A stretch of 64,000 bases of DNA from the NCBI GenBank assembly GCA_030544235.1, contig CM060470.1, positions 12,280,856-12,344,855 on the forward strand. The letters are read 5' to 3'. Below are positions 1-12,261 of the stretch, piece after piece (the first letter of the stretch is position 1; each line of letters begins with the position of its first letter). This stretch comes from Lepturacanthus savala. Its lineage: Eukaryota > Chordata > Actinopteri > Scombriformes > Trichiuridae. Made by a program: the position numbers and the translations under genes. A model generated the notes under the pieces. It worked only from the letters and a program-made list of their open reading frames with translations. It was not told where the DNA came from and did no database searches.

Positions 1-388
1 CTTTATGCTAAGTGAGACAAGCTGTGTCCTGATTCCACTCCGTACTGAGCGATGCACAGATATATAATTCATCATTTTATCGTTTCACTCCTTTTGAAGG
101 AAAGAGTGACAAGATATGTGCTTTGATTTGTCACATCCTTTCATCCAAGGTGCATATTTAACAAAATGCATCTTTAATTGATTTAAGCTTTTGTTAAAAC
201 AGCCAGATACGACTTAAAGCAAATATGGGCTTTGAGGACGATTTCCACCCCTTCTTCTTCTTCTTCTTCTTTTTATTTGACTCTTCAAAGTCTCGTACGC
301 TTACTATTCCGTTCGTCAGAATGAGTCTACAGGATGTCATTGAGCTCGACCGGAGAAATTGACTTAATGATGCATTTCTGTGGTGCAC

Positions 389-390
<2 letters not shown>
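1..390. other. Unique sequence, no gene seen
   Basis: AT-rich non-coding sequence. The only structured element is a short CTT-repeat tract at about 251-272. No splice-flanked or conserved-looking frame was seen on either strand. Confidence 0.6.

Positions 391-432
<42 letters not shown>
391..432. repeat. (GA)n microsatellite
   Basis: About 21 uninterrupted GA units, seen directly. It is the first of two GA tracts about 100 bp apart; the second is at 537-570. Confidence 0.97.
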
Positions 433-435
<3 letters not shown>

Positions 436-534
436 AACTGGCTACAAGAGACAAAATGATGAAAGTCTTTGAAGCTGCAAAGGCAGCAGCCGGAGTAATA
501 ACAAAGGGAATGATATTCATGAAAGAGTCAAGGG

Positions 535-536
<2 letters not shown>

Positions 537-570
<34 letters not shown>
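537..570. repeat. (GA)n microsatellite, second tract
   Basis: About 17 GA units followed by an imperfect purine tail. It has the same phase and strand as the tract at 391-432. The 100 bp between the two tracts is not purine-rich, so they are separate arrays. Confidence 0.97.
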
Positions 571-574
<4 letters not shown>

Positions 575-827
575 GAGAGAATGAGTCCTAAGTTCCTTAA
601 GGTGCCTCCTTGGTAATTACCAGAAGGTAGACATTAAACATAAATGCATCATTATGTTAACAATTAATACAATTATGTCAGCCCTCCCGGCGAGCATGTT
701 CTGCTGTGCCTATGATGCCTGCATTGGGATGTATGGAGAGTGTGTGTGTGTGTTTGAGTGTTTATTCATATAAAATTTACATATGTGTGTCTCGTGTGAC
801 GATGACATCTTTGAGACACCAAAATGA

Positions 828-828
<1 letters not shown>

Positions 829-852
<24 letters not shown>
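829..852. repeat. (TA)n microsatellite, short
   Basis: About 11 alternating TA units followed by a T-run. No transposon terminus was recognised beside it. Confidence 0.95.
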
Positions 853-858
<6 letters not shown>

Positions 859-2456
859 GGAATAGGTTAAATAAGCATATCTGGAGGATATAGATCGCTC
901 CCCTCCCACAATTTTCCGTTTGCACCCTTCCCCCTCCCATCCCTTTTATCCTCGCTGAATCTTTGCCTCCGTATCCACCCACTCGTTTCTTTGAGGTAAA
1001 TAATGAAAAGCACATGTACATTACGAGCCGAAGAACAATAAAAATAATCATCTCCGAAAATTGGTGTTTGTTTTAGCCCGTTTTCCTTCTCCCTAAGTAA
1101 AACGACGTATCAAGGTTTCCGTAGCGGCGCTGGCCTGTGGTTAGGGCGGGGGAACAATGGAATAATACGCCTTCGAACGGCCCGGTCATCAAGGAAAAAG
1201 TCAACCGAGATCGCTTCCACGAAGACAGGGGCATTGTGATTTTCATTCATCGGTCACTGCGCCCATTCACAATGTGATTGTCTGTGCTGCTGCATTTGGC
1301 TGCTTGCCTTCATCCAAAATTTCAGCTCCTTTTCTGCATGGAACAAGTTTACTTTTGCTGTCTCAGACATAAAACCAGAGCTATTCCCACATCGTTAAAG
1401 ATTGATTATATGGATTCTTTTGTCTCTATAAACAATTCAGTGATCCCCTCCAAAAAAGAAAGGGAATTTACATTTAGAAGAGGGAAAGCTCTAGAGAGAC
1501 ACAAAAGGACTGTTTGAGGATGTGAGCACAAACAAGGTTACTGCAGTTTGTGAGGCATATTATTTCACTTTTACAGTAACAATGATGAACATCTTCCTGA
1601 GAATCTATTAAAACGTTACTCCTGTATACACGTTGCAAGCTGTCACTGATGCTAGAGCGTGATAATCATATACGGTAATCACATTTGATAAGTGACCTTT
1701 TAGGAAGTAGGCCTGTAATTTATGGACATATTCACACCAAGTTTGCTTGGAGTAGTTGACAAAACTATTTAACCTCAAGGTCCATTTAGCAGCAGCTGTG
1801 GTGCTTTTTTGATCGAATCACATGTTTTACCTCAGCAGATGGAATTTTCCCAAGTGCCATGGAGTTGTAGAAGGTCAATTTGAATTTAATTTAATTTACT
1901 GTGGACTTCACTTCCATGTTGGCTCAAAAATGCAGGTTCAAATATGAGGCAAGGTTGTTTTGACATCTGCTGTTATTGAGGGCAAGAATAAACTTTTTCG
2001 GCTCTTAAGGCTCCTGCAGTGAACAGTGACGGTAATGCTGCCTTTTTTGAGTTTTTGATGGTTCAACTTTTCCCACTTGCTCCTGCGGCTCTCTGTGACC
2101 CTTGGCAATCACAGAAAACCCCTGTGAGGGACACAAAGGAGCTGGTCTTATTGGTATCTAAGGATCTGAAGATTTTGCGTCATATTTCTAACCATTTCTA
2201 TTTAAGTCACAGCTTGTTCCATTTACTGTAGCAGCACAATTAGCGCATAGTCTGTGAATAGCATCAGCATGCAGTTTATAAAATAATACATTTTATTTGC
2301 CTGTGTACAGTGAGGCTAGTCTTTTTAAACATATGCTCCAGTCACTCACCCTTGGCTATTAGCTGGTGGAGGTCAAAGGTGAAGCAGTCCAGCAAGGCCA
2401 GCTAGCAAGATAGCTCTCAGCTAATGAGTAGTGGCACAGTGCAGCAGACATACAGC
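853..2456. other. Unique sequence, no gene seen
   Basis: Non-coding. Short open frames at 1278-1517 and 2019-2231 have no recognisable domain, no codon bias and no credible splice sites. At 1118-1190 there is a weak pol III A-box/B-box-like pairing that is too degenerate to call a SINE. Confidence 0.5.
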
Positions 2457-2484
2457 CATATATATATATATATATATATATATA
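2457..2484. repeat. (TA)n microsatellite
   Basis: About 14 TA units ending in TACAC, seen directly. Confidence 0.95.
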
Positions 2485-2609
2485 CACTTGTATATCTGTT
2501 GACTTTTCTGTCATCTAGAAAAAAAAACTGAATATAAACAACCTAATAATCTTAATAAATTCTCAACTACAGTTCATGATTTCTGTATTTTTTTTTTTCT
2601 TTTTCTCTT

Positions 2610-2830
2610 TACATGGCCGGTTCTGGTCCCGTCTCTACTGTCCGTTGTCCAGCTTCAGTCTGACAGAGGTCGTTACATATTGGAGAAAATTGAATCGCAT
2701 TATCTAGATGTGTTAATATGACTGTGAGAAGTCCAATTTGGTCCGATTTCAACCCGACTGAGGTCTGCTTTAAAAAATCTGAACAAAGTCAGATTAACAC
2801 TACAATTTGAATTTCCCGTGTGTCCCGTAA
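2610..2830. mobile_element. Possible non-autonomous DNA-transposon remnant
   Basis: The block contains repeated words such as GTCCGATTT, AAATCTGA and AAGTCAGATT with the phrasing of fish MITE interiors rich in 'CAGATT/AATCTG' motifs. I resolved no terminal inverted repeat or target duplication, so both boundaries and the family are uncertain. This is inference from word composition only. Confidence 0.25.
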
Positions 2831-5800
2831 ACCTACAGACTGACCAAAAAGCACCCTAAAATATATATAAACTCATACTAATGTAATCCCACTTCATCAT
2901 CATTTATAATCCACTAACAGTGTGTGATGGTGGGTTTATATCCAGATACCCTGCCTTCTTCCCCCGTTTTCTGCTTTTCTCATTTAGTGGATAGTGGCGT
3001 TGAGGGGCAATGAATATGAATATGTATGTACATGTTTGCATCCAACCAATAGCAGTGCTGGATTTTACTTGTGCTGGTGCATACAGAGCAGACACAGGGA
3101 GACATTATTACAGCAGGTAACAGACACTGTGGCACCTTCATGCGGTGTTGCATGGAGTTAATATTGAGATGTGGGCATTTTAACCGCGCTTTAGAATGTA
3201 GCTGCTATGGCAGAATTTAAAAAGATGAGTTAATTTCTCTGTTTCACAGCATTGTTTTCACCCAGCCCCTCTCTTTTAAGATTTCACTATCACTTATAAT
3301 GGCACTTGACCAATTTTACATGGGTCAGTTTACTAATCATAGACAATAGGATTCAGCTTGTAAAAACAGCCATACAATGGCTTCTAAGTATGAAAGAAGG
3401 CCTAATTACACACATTTGTCATTTGACCCAGTATTTCTTTTGTAATTTGTAACTTGCATCTAAAAAAAAAAAAAAATTAGAAGTGCACGTCCCATGAATT
3501 GCAATCAGGTGCTGGTCTAAAGAGACAAAATAGAGGAAAAGATGAAGGTCAGCACACGGTAGCTCCCTATGCAGAAAAAAATATATATATATTCATACAT
3601 CCACTGGTTTCATGGGTAAAGCAATTCAAATTGCTTTACAGATGACTGGCAAGCCAATAATAAGATAAAACTATTTCAGACTAGTGCACAAAAGAAAATG
3701 ATTAAATGTCATAAAAAGCATTGTGTTAAATTGGAGGCTTGTGTGAGACCAGCTTAAATGTCTTCTTGTAATGTATACACTTGTATTATCCCTCACAGAG
3801 CTCCTGCACTCCAGAGGACCTGAGAATTTGGAAGTGAAGGTTAATGTAAATGCAACATGAGATGTAAAACATTATGGGCTATGCCCTCCCAAATAATTAC
3901 TGTGCAAATACAAGTACAGAAAAATAGCTATCCGGAAAAAAAAATGTTTCTTATAGCGATTATTGTTATTATTTATTTGAATGCCATTATCTTGAGATTA
4001 CTAGTTAATTATTTTATTATCTCGAGATAACAAAGCTAGATACCGTGACAATTTTTCACAAGAAAACAACTTTTGGTTTCTCCTGATCCCAGGATATTAT
4101 GACCTCCACGGAAGTACAATTGAACTTTTTTAAATGGGAAGTTTAATAAGGAGGAGTTGATATTTCTGAATTCAACATGAAGAAATCCGTACCAGTTTGA
4201 CAAAAGTGAGAGGTTCCGCTGTAAAAAAAACAAATTCCAAGCAGCAACCAGATGCACTAGTTAATCTGCGGTCTATAGCGGACTGCCAGCACATGAAACA
4301 CAATCACAGAACAATTCAATTTGCTGGTTATTTATCCAACACAACACAGTGATGAAGGAGTAGCAGTTGCCTCAAATGGCCACATGATTCAGTTATGAGC
4401 ACATTAGGGATTGGCATCGTTACTTGCCAAGTTTATTGAGTAGTCTGACATCAAAACAACATTGTGAGGAAAAAAAAAATACTTCAGATAGATTAAAAAG
4501 CCAATCGGAACTGCAGTTAAGGATAGGGTTTCCTAATGCAATCCAATATGAACTATATTTATTCTATATTAAATACTATGTAATAATGATGCTTTGCATC
4601 CTTAGAGTGGAACTTATTCATGAGTATCAAAGAAGCTGATACTGGCCTTGCCCTGTTTCCTCTTTGAAAAGTATTCCCATTCAAGATTTTTTTTTCATTT
4701 AAGTAGCTTTTTAGGTTACTCCCATGAAATCCATATAATTCGCAGAACTTGTTCAGCACAAAAGGAGTCAGAGACAATACAAAAGAAAAAAAAAAAGATG
4801 ATGGCAAAGCAATGTAAAAAAAGAACAGAAAAGGAGAGAATCCATTCACAGTATCATGCCGGGTCAAAGCTATAAACAAAAGCCTATAATGAGATATGTG
4901 CTTTGAGCTTTTCATTGTTTCATCCAGAGGTTTGTCTTGTTGGAATTGTACGAGTACAGGAAGCACTGATTGCCCTGACACAAAAACAAATACATCCTTT
5001 TATAGGCTGGACATTAATTTGATTTTGTGCTTTTCCTCTGCAAAGCTCGGGGGGCAAAAGCAGGATAGTATTCTCTACATTTTTATGGCGATATGTTGTA
5101 TCCATTTACTGTGGGCCACAGCAAGCAATCTGTGCATCAGTTTGAGAGTGGGAGAGGGGTGTGAGGAGTGTTTATTCAACACATATTTCACTTTAATCAC
5201 CAGAAATCAAGTTTAGGCTATCTGGATTCCTTCAGAAAGCTACAAATTGGACCATCCGACAAGGTGGAAAGAAGTGTAAATGGGTGCTTTCGCACGCATA
5301 AGCGCATGCACACGTATCAAGTGTATCGATGCATACACAAAACTATATGCCTCTCACTCAGTCCCTGGGCATTTCACTTCCTTAATTACAGCAAATCCGT
5401 TCATGAACTCCATCATAACACTGCCTACACAGGAGAATTTACATCATATGTAATGGATGGATTCATTTTCATTGCATCTTACCAGGGTCTTAAACTAATA
5501 AAAAATAGCATTGGATTTTATGTTGTCAAAAATAAGGCCTTAGAATTATTAAATATTGCATATTGCATAAATATTACATTCAGAAGGGTATTTTTTCTGT
5601 TTATATTATCGGCCATAGTACATAATGACAAAAACAGAGTTTGATTGTAATATGCTTACCTTGGTCAATAAAAAAAGTCTGAATGTAGTGTGCACTGCAC
5701 AGGTCACCCAGTGACCTTGGCTCATCTCTTTACAGGAAATTAGTATTAGTATCAGTCATTCAGAATATTGCCATTATGATTTTAATTTGCTCTTTTTAGT

Positions 5801-6600
5801 ATCACACATACAAGGGAAAGAACCCTCATAAATAAAAGCACAATCACTCCACAGATCTTCATCTTCAACCCAATAACAGATACGAAAAGGGGACGAAAAT
5901 AAATGCATATTTAGACCAATAATCCCCATTCCTGACAGGAAGATGATCTCTGTAAATGTTTATTGTGAGTGAGTGTGTGATTCGCTGTTGGCCTTGACAT
6001 AGATTGTTATAGCATTCTGGAGCTCCATTATGAGGCATCTGTGTGGCAGTCCCAACCACCTTCGCACAATAAAGATGAGCCTTGTAACAGCACATCATGC
6101 CAAATGAGCTTTCTCTGACACATCTCGCCCAGAGAAAAGCAATTCAGCTGCTATTGTGTGTGAAATAAGGGATATCATGGAGCAAGCACATAGATGCATA
6201 TTTGTCTTGTAATAGTCAGGTATTTTTAGATGAAACATGTATTCGATATAAAATAAAAAAAATAAAAGCATTACATAACTAAATGATACTAAATTAAATA
6301 ATAACTTCCTATTAAACAGTGTGCACAAATTTTACATATTATATTATAGAATTTACTGGTGATGTCATATGATTGGCATTAAATGCTTTGTGAAATTTGC
6401 ACCAAAAACAGATAAATAAGTGGCTCTGTTCTCTGTGTTTGCATTTCTTCATTGGACTGTAATACTGTACATTTGTCTATAAGTTCTCATGTCTGTAGTG
6501 GATCAAAATACAAATACTGGTGAAAATTGTATGTTAATCTGTGTTTGTTATTTCAGGTTCACCATACATATCATTCTTTAAAACATGAATACACATGTAT
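2831..6600. other. Unique AT-rich sequence, no gene seen
   Basis: Mostly unique. It holds a 15-nt A-run (3462-3476), a short TA tract (about 3580) and a 14-bp palindrome TTATCTCGAGATAA at 4017-4030 with a degenerate copy about 30 bp upstream. The longest frames (4559-4981 on minus; 5168-5644 on plus, 158 codons) show no domain, have AT-driven composition and lack flanking splice signals; I treat them as chance frames. Confidence 0.5.
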
Positions 6601-6604
6601 TGAG

Positions 6605-6745
6605 TGTTTGATTCTTAGTCATCCAGGTCATTGTTATCCCAGGTGGGTTTATTCCTGGACTTGGTTGTAGATACTTGAAGCCTCTCCTCCGAGGGGCTTG
6701 AATTATCTGTCTTCCACAAGTCAGTGGAATGGTGTCTTGGTGGAG
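6605..6745. repeat. Diverged dispersed fish repeat
   Basis: The run containing TTAGTCATCCAGGTCATTG, followed about 60 bp later by CCTCTCCTCCGAGGGGCTTG and a TCTGTCT word, matches the layout I recognise from a very common teleost repeat. Its consensus couples 'CTCAGTCATCCAGGTCAT' with 'CCTCTCATCCGAGAGGCTTC'. The copy is clearly decayed. Its class (it often sits in or next to Penelope-like or other retroelements) cannot be fixed from this fragment. Confidence 0.45.
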
Positions 6746-7367
6746 AGGTATACCCTGGCTTCCAGCCAGGTGGGCAGACAAACTAATGATCACACTTGAC
6801 TCTCCAACCTCTAGCATCCAGCAGTGCTATGCTCTTCTTCTTCTTCCCAGGCTTGGTGTTGTGTCAGGATGATACTTATAGTGCCTGGTGGGAAGCATTG
6901 CCTTAATAGCTATAGGGGGAAGATAGTTTATGCCCAATAAACACCACAGATTACATAAGATTACATAAAATAGTACAACATCGTAGGCTGCAGCCTTGCA
7001 AGAAACTGAAGTAGCCCATCTATGGTTATTCTGGGGTAGGCATGTTATAAACATGCAAGATATGGGTATACAATACCTGCATATGAATAGCACTACACCT
7101 TTGTTTCACAACATTTTTCACAGTTCAAATAATGAACTTCACTTCAAACACAATTAGCATTTTGAGCGATTCAGGATAGCTCCAAAACAGTATTGATGAT
7201 GGCTAACAATATCAGGGACATTTCATTAAGATTTTAACCTTAATGTTAAATCTTTTCAATATAGTTAGTTACAATATAGTTTTTTCTAACGCAAGTATTT
7301 CAGTTTGGTCTATATTCAAACACAGCCATGACAGCAGCTCCGTAAGCTACGTAGCCCGGTAGTGCTT

Positions 7368-7590
7368 TTAGCTAAATGCTAACATCAGCATGCTTACAAT
7401 GACAATGCAAACGCTCTGATGGTAATCAAGGATAATGACAGTAGATGAAACGCTGTGATACCATTTAAGTTATTACAATTCATCTTGAGGGTGAACACGA
7501 GTGTCTGAAGCAAACGTCATTGCAATCCATCCAGAAGTGGTTTAGGCAATTTATTGAAAGCCATGAAAGTGAATCTAGAAATGAGTCCCC
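7368..7590 (+). repeat. Diverged percomorph dispersed repeat
   Basis: It reads GCTAAATGCTAACATCAGCATG, then about 85 bp later AAGTTATTACAATTCATCTTGAG, then TGCAATCCATCCAGAAG. This order matches a repeat common in percomorph fish, whose consensus has 'GCTAACATGCTGATG', 'GTTATTACAATTCATCCTGAG' and 'GGCAATCCATCCAATAG'. The copy is roughly 75-80% similar by eye. It is the best single lineage hint in the left part of the window. The autonomous partner, if any, is unknown to me. Confidence 0.55.
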
Positions 7591-9922
7591 ATTGTTAACG
7601 AACATAATAGCCTATTCAGACGGTCCTGTGTTGAATTTATGGTTATTTCATCCAACAATGTAGAACATTTACATTTCATTCGACTGTCCTATTGTTGATG
7701 ATTGCTGCTTAGATGTATTGTGTTTCTGTATGACCTGGAACAACAGCGATAGAGCACTAAGGCACTAAAGCTAAAACTTGGGGTAAAACAGGATCCTCAT
7801 CTGCACTTGGAATTTGTCAGTTGCATTTATGAGTGCCTGTGTGTGTTCTCATGCTATTTATTATCACACCTCATCTCCAGCTCAGCTTTTCCTCCTGATT
7901 TGGATGGCATTCACCCTACCTCTGTTGCCCTTTGACTCTCAGCCAAGCTTCTTCTGCCGGATCCAATGCTTTACACATACCCCATTTCTATGTAGGAAAA
8001 GACCCCAGGCTGAGAAAACAGTAGCCTCACGATAGCTGTCGGTGCAAAAATGTCACTTTTCATCTACTCCCCATCAGCTAGTACAGTAGCTTACCACTCA
8101 ACACTAACAAAATCACAAAATATTAAATATTATAGCCACAAATGTACACATTCTGCCACAGGACGAGGACTGACTGTGCGGATTGTTTATTTAGGGGTAA
8201 GGCATTATATATTGTGGCTTTGAGATGGTGAATCTCATGAAGGCCTGTTGCAGGGAATCTTCTCTTATACCCAGCTGAGCTAACAAGTCCGGGCAGCTTC
8301 CACAGGCCTGTGAGGGCTTTTTCTCCGGGGCTGTGCAAGGAATGTGGAGGACGGCTGCAGCAGTCCAGATGTGACAACTATATTTCTGTCTCGCTTAAAG
8401 GAAACGTCCACACTTAGATGCTCTTACGCAGTTATGCATCTTCATTCTGGGAAGTTCAGTGCAGTCCAGGAGGTACGTTTTATTGTTGTTAATGTTCTGT
8501 TGTAATTTTGCTTCAGTAGCCTTTTAATTAGATAGTCCTTTGCGACATTTGCCATTATGTCTTTGCAACAACCCGGAAAGAACATAAATAACCTTGCACC
8601 TGCAGTGAGTTAGGGGAAGTCATTGGGTAGTATATAAGCACATCATAGTTCCTGCTAGCATACAAACTGTGAAATATCCATCTACTCGGTAGTGTTGCTG
8701 AAACCTGACAATACTAACCGGTCATCCAGGATTACCTGAAAGCCGTCTAATTTGCCAGGGTTTATCATAACAACATATGATAACACTTTTTCGAAGAGAC
8801 AGTTAATACTAAGGTAAATATAATAACTTTTGGACAAAATGGTTATCATTATAGAACACAGATGGTTATGAGCAGTACCAGACAAAAAGCTCAAACATAC
8901 CTACCCATTAGCTTACAAAAGACGTTTTTTCAAAGCAAAAGTTACAAAGTGCAGGTGAACAAGAGGTGTCTGTACACATTCATGCAAACAATGATTTTGG
9001 AAAAAACTCATGATGGATAAAAATAAAGTTTAGATATTTCATTACACAACACAAAATCTGAATGCATGGTCTCCCCTTGGTGGAGAGATTGCTACCTCTG
9101 ATTCATATAAAATATATTTCTCTTAGTTTGCCTCTGTCTGACTCAAGAAATAAACCTTTTGATCCATTATTTGGGGCACTGGCACTAAATCTTGTCAGGT
9201 TTTCAACCAGCCGAAATGAAAGCTGAAAACTTCCCTTGAGCTGCAGCGGAAGTATTACAGTAGGGTTTCACATTGTTTTGCATTTGTCCAGGGACAATAC
9301 AAGGGCAGCAAGACCAATAAATGCATAATATGAGTCAGGTTTTTAGGGAATCTTTCTATATGATAATGTCATTCAGTAACGTGTTATTTGTGCTAATAGG
9401 AGTAAAGGATAGTGAGGCATGGACATATTGATCATCAAGTAAGATTAAATTGTTGGCGCTTGACTGTTATTACGGCCTGCACCGCCTGAGGAAACAAGAA
9501 TTGTTGCTGCACAGATAGATTCTGTTCTTGTTGAGTATGCTGTCGGTGAGTTTACAGCACAGCAGACAATGACATTTGGTCGCCGTCATACAAATAAGCT
9601 ACGCAGACAAAACAATAAGATGCAATTATGATTATTTCTCATCTGACTCTGCATTCATAACCACTTGAGTGGGGTCTTGAGAATTGTGGAAGGCATTCTC
9701 TACTGGAATATTAATGCAATTTGTCTATTAACACTGACAGGAAACCATGCATCTGAACTGCACTTTTAATGATAATCTCATTCTAACATAATAATATGAA
9801 TAAAGGTTAATAAAACCAGAAATAATATGGATGTATACCACTACTAATCTCTCTGTATATATATCTCTCTATTTATTCTCTTAATTAATGTGTATGTATG
9901 TGTATATATCACCCCACTATAT

Positions 9923-9926
<4 letters not shown>
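7591..9926. other. Unique sequence, no gene seen
   Basis: No repeat family or exon recognised. The 8150-8380 and 9440-9610 stretches are more balanced in composition and lack simple repeats, as conserved non-coding DNA often does, but nothing specific can be shown. Confidence 0.5.

Positions 9927-10018
<92 letters not shown>
9927..10018. repeat. (TA)n microsatellite, about 92 bp
   Basis: Uninterrupted alternating TA. It directly abuts the left end of the Tc1-like remnant at 10019, consistent with expansion from the TA dinucleotide target of Tc1/mariner elements. Confidence 0.97.
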
Positions 10019-10019
<1 letters not shown>

Positions 10020-10372
10020 TACACTTCAAACGTTTGGGGTCACTTAGAAATTTCCTGTTTTTTGACTCTTCAACTCTTCAATCAGAAATACACTATGTAT
10101 CTCCTAATGTGGTAAATGACTATTCTAGCTGCAAATAGTATACTGCAATAGTAGTATAGAGGCCCATTTCCAGCAACTATCACTCCAGTGGTTAATGGTG
10201 CAATGTGTTTGCTCATTGTGTCAGAAGGCCAATGGATAATTCGAAAACCCTGTGACCCTGTGTCACAATGTTAGCAGAGCTGAAAAGTTTAGCTGGTAAG
10301 TGAAGATATAAAACTGACCTTCCTTTGACAAAAGGAAGGTCAGTCATTATTCCTAACCTTGTCAATTTGTAT

Positions 10373-10375
<3 letters not shown>
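10019..10375. mobile_element. Tc1/mariner-like remnant, internally deleted
   Basis: The left end carries the terminal-repeat word GTTTGGGGTCACTTAGAAAT. Then come AATGTGGTAAATGACTATTC and, from 10158, GAGGCCCATTTCCAGCAACT with TATCACTCCAGTG and CAGAAGGCCAATGGAT. In full-length relatives this is the 5' untranslated part of a Tc1-type transposon, ending near 'ATAAAACTGGCCTTCCTTTG'. No transposase frame remains: after the CCTTCCTTTG word the copy breaks into an inverted duplication (10313-10344) and then (TA)n. TA arrays flank both sides. A second copy of the family lies at 30505-30625, about 85-90% similar over the shared core by eye. Confidence 0.75.
10313..10344. repeat. Perfect 14-bp inverted repeat (hairpin)
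   Basis: Arm ACTGACCTTCCTTT at 10313-10326, 4-nt loop GACA, then the exact reverse complement at 10331-10344. It sits at the point where the Tc1-like remnant stops matching its family, so it probably marks the deletion or rearrangement junction. Confidence 0.9.

Positions 10376-10427
<52 letters not shown>
10376..10427. repeat. (TA)n microsatellite
   Basis: About 26 TA units on the right side of the Tc1-like remnant, followed by CATATGTATATAGATAGATAG. Confidence 0.97.
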
Positions 10428-10432
<5 letters not shown>

Positions 10433-11288
10433 GTATATAGATAGATAGACCTGATACAAAGTTACACAGTTGCTATGGATCATTCAAGACCGATCAATGA
10501 GTCATGCACTCAAAAAAAGAGCAGCAATATTTGTAATTTTTCCTCATAATCACAGTGGTTTTTGAATCCACTCAGGTATTAGACATGCTGACACACATCT
10601 AAAACCCATGGCAACAGAACGGGAAGAAAGTAAAAAATAATTATATATGAGTATAGTATAGAGTCTATCTACTGCTTCTTTACCGACCAACAGCCCTTCT
10701 TTTCTTTTTCTGAACCAAATGTAATCTGAATTGGACAGGCTTACTGCAGCAAGGACGACCTTTTATGGATTTTTTTCTTTTTCTTTTTTGAGACTTTTCA
10801 ATAACCAATTTCAATATCCAATTGGTGTTTGTCTGTAACACCATGGAACGTCACTGGGAACATGTTGTCAGGTTAAAGCGTACAAACCCAATTACTTACA
10901 AGTGCAACTATTCTATGAACAGCAATTGTATGCATTTGGTCCTAATTGCACCAGTGAGTATCAGACTGTTATTATGGACAAAAGCAAAGTCATCCTCTGC
11001 AAGCACTAAGAACATGAGTTATAATTGACGTTATCATGGATACAACATCAGATAATCCACTTTACCTTGTCACTGGACACTCATGCACACATAATAGCTC
11101 ACTCTCAACCTTTGTAGTACTCCCATTTGCTTAGTTACTCTAAGTACTTACATTTTCTATACTGTATGCCTTTAATGCACTGCATTACACAGGGGACCAC
11201 CATTGAGGACACATGGACAAAAAATTCCAGGGAGCCAAACAGGACATTGTGGAACCTTATTATCATTAGAAGTATACCATTAAATCTA

Positions 11289-11319
<31 letters not shown>

Positions 11320-12199
11320 TCACACAGCACCCCTTCTGTCAGCTCTACCAGATGGTTCATCTGACCTTCGTCTAACTGGCAATTTATCAGGAACAGCACT
11401 TGTTTTCTCATTAGTTTGTATTTTTGGGCCAAAAGCAAATAACTTAGAAAAGATAGACATCAGAATAAAAGAGGAAAATTAATCACCAAGCCTACTAAGC
11501 CCCGTCTGTGAAGTTCCTGAGCAGTTCTTGTGATATGTTTTATCTCACAACACAAGCCTTTAATTGGTGCCGTGATGTGCTGTTCTGTGTGTACTCAGCA
11601 TTAATGCATGTACAAAGTATTACTAATGACAAACAGCTTTGTGGGTCCCATAAAGTGGTGCAGGGGGTGTGCAAAACAATCGCCAAACACCACCACAGAC
11701 AACTAGTTTGGTTTACAACAGCAATACTCGGACTTGGTAGTATATCATAATGATATCAACTGGCTTTGTTTGTGAGTGAGATCATGCCCTTGTTGCTGCT
11801 GTCCTGACTTATACTTGTTGGCCTGGCATACTTTGGCCAACAGTGGAGTTAGGCCATGTACAGACCTCTAATTCATTCTAATGTATGCAGTTTATTCACT
11901 AACACTGCCAAGAGTAACTTAGCTCTACTTTTAGCTGCAGTGTAACATGTCATCTCAGCCAACATTTCTACTATTTGCCTCGTAATTGTCACAACAAAAG
12001 ATAAAATAGCTGCCCCTGTGGTAACTTTCCAGAAGAGAGTTGTAAAATCCTGTCAGTGTTAGAGGCGATGTTGTAGTGTGATAAATATGTTATTCCACAA
12101 GACTGCATTTCATGGACATTAAACAACAAGTCCCCACCAACACAGCCTCTTGACCTGGTTTTGTGTAGAGCTGTTCTTGGTCTGAATCACTGCTTAGGA
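10428..12199. other. Unique sequence with one (CA)n tract, no gene seen
   Basis: The (CA)n tract lies at 11288-11319. The short frames at 10822-11028, 11127-11375 and 11508-11750 lack recognisable domains or splice context. Confidence 0.5.
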
Positions 12200-12261
12200 G
12201 TTTCAGACTTCATAAAGTCTGAAACTTCAGTGGGTCTTCATAATTATGAAGACCCACTGAA
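12200..12261. repeat. Two back-to-back palindromes (26 bp and 36 bp)
   Basis: 12200-12225 is a hairpin with 11-bp perfect arms (GTTTCAGACTT / AAGTCTGAAAC) and a 4-nt loop. It is followed with no spacer by 12226-12261, a loop-less perfect 36-bp palindrome with half-site TTCAGTGGGTCTTCATAA. The arms of the two differ, so this is not one nested structure. No target duplication or known element termini were found around it. Confidence 0.9.

Noticed and set aside
1118..1195. TGGCCTGTGGTTAGG plus CTTCGAACGG, resembling pol III A and B boxes of a tRNA-derived SINE
   Set aside because: B box is off consensus and spacing is short. There is no SINE body, tail or target duplication.
4559..4981. 140-codon minus-strand frame
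   Set aside because: Contains a Phe-rich run from a homopolymer tract and overlaps other equally long chance frames.
5168..5644. 158-codon plus-strand open frame
   Set aside because: Composition is AT-driven, no domain, no Kozak or splice signals. A frame this long is not unexpected in 64 kb of six-frame search.
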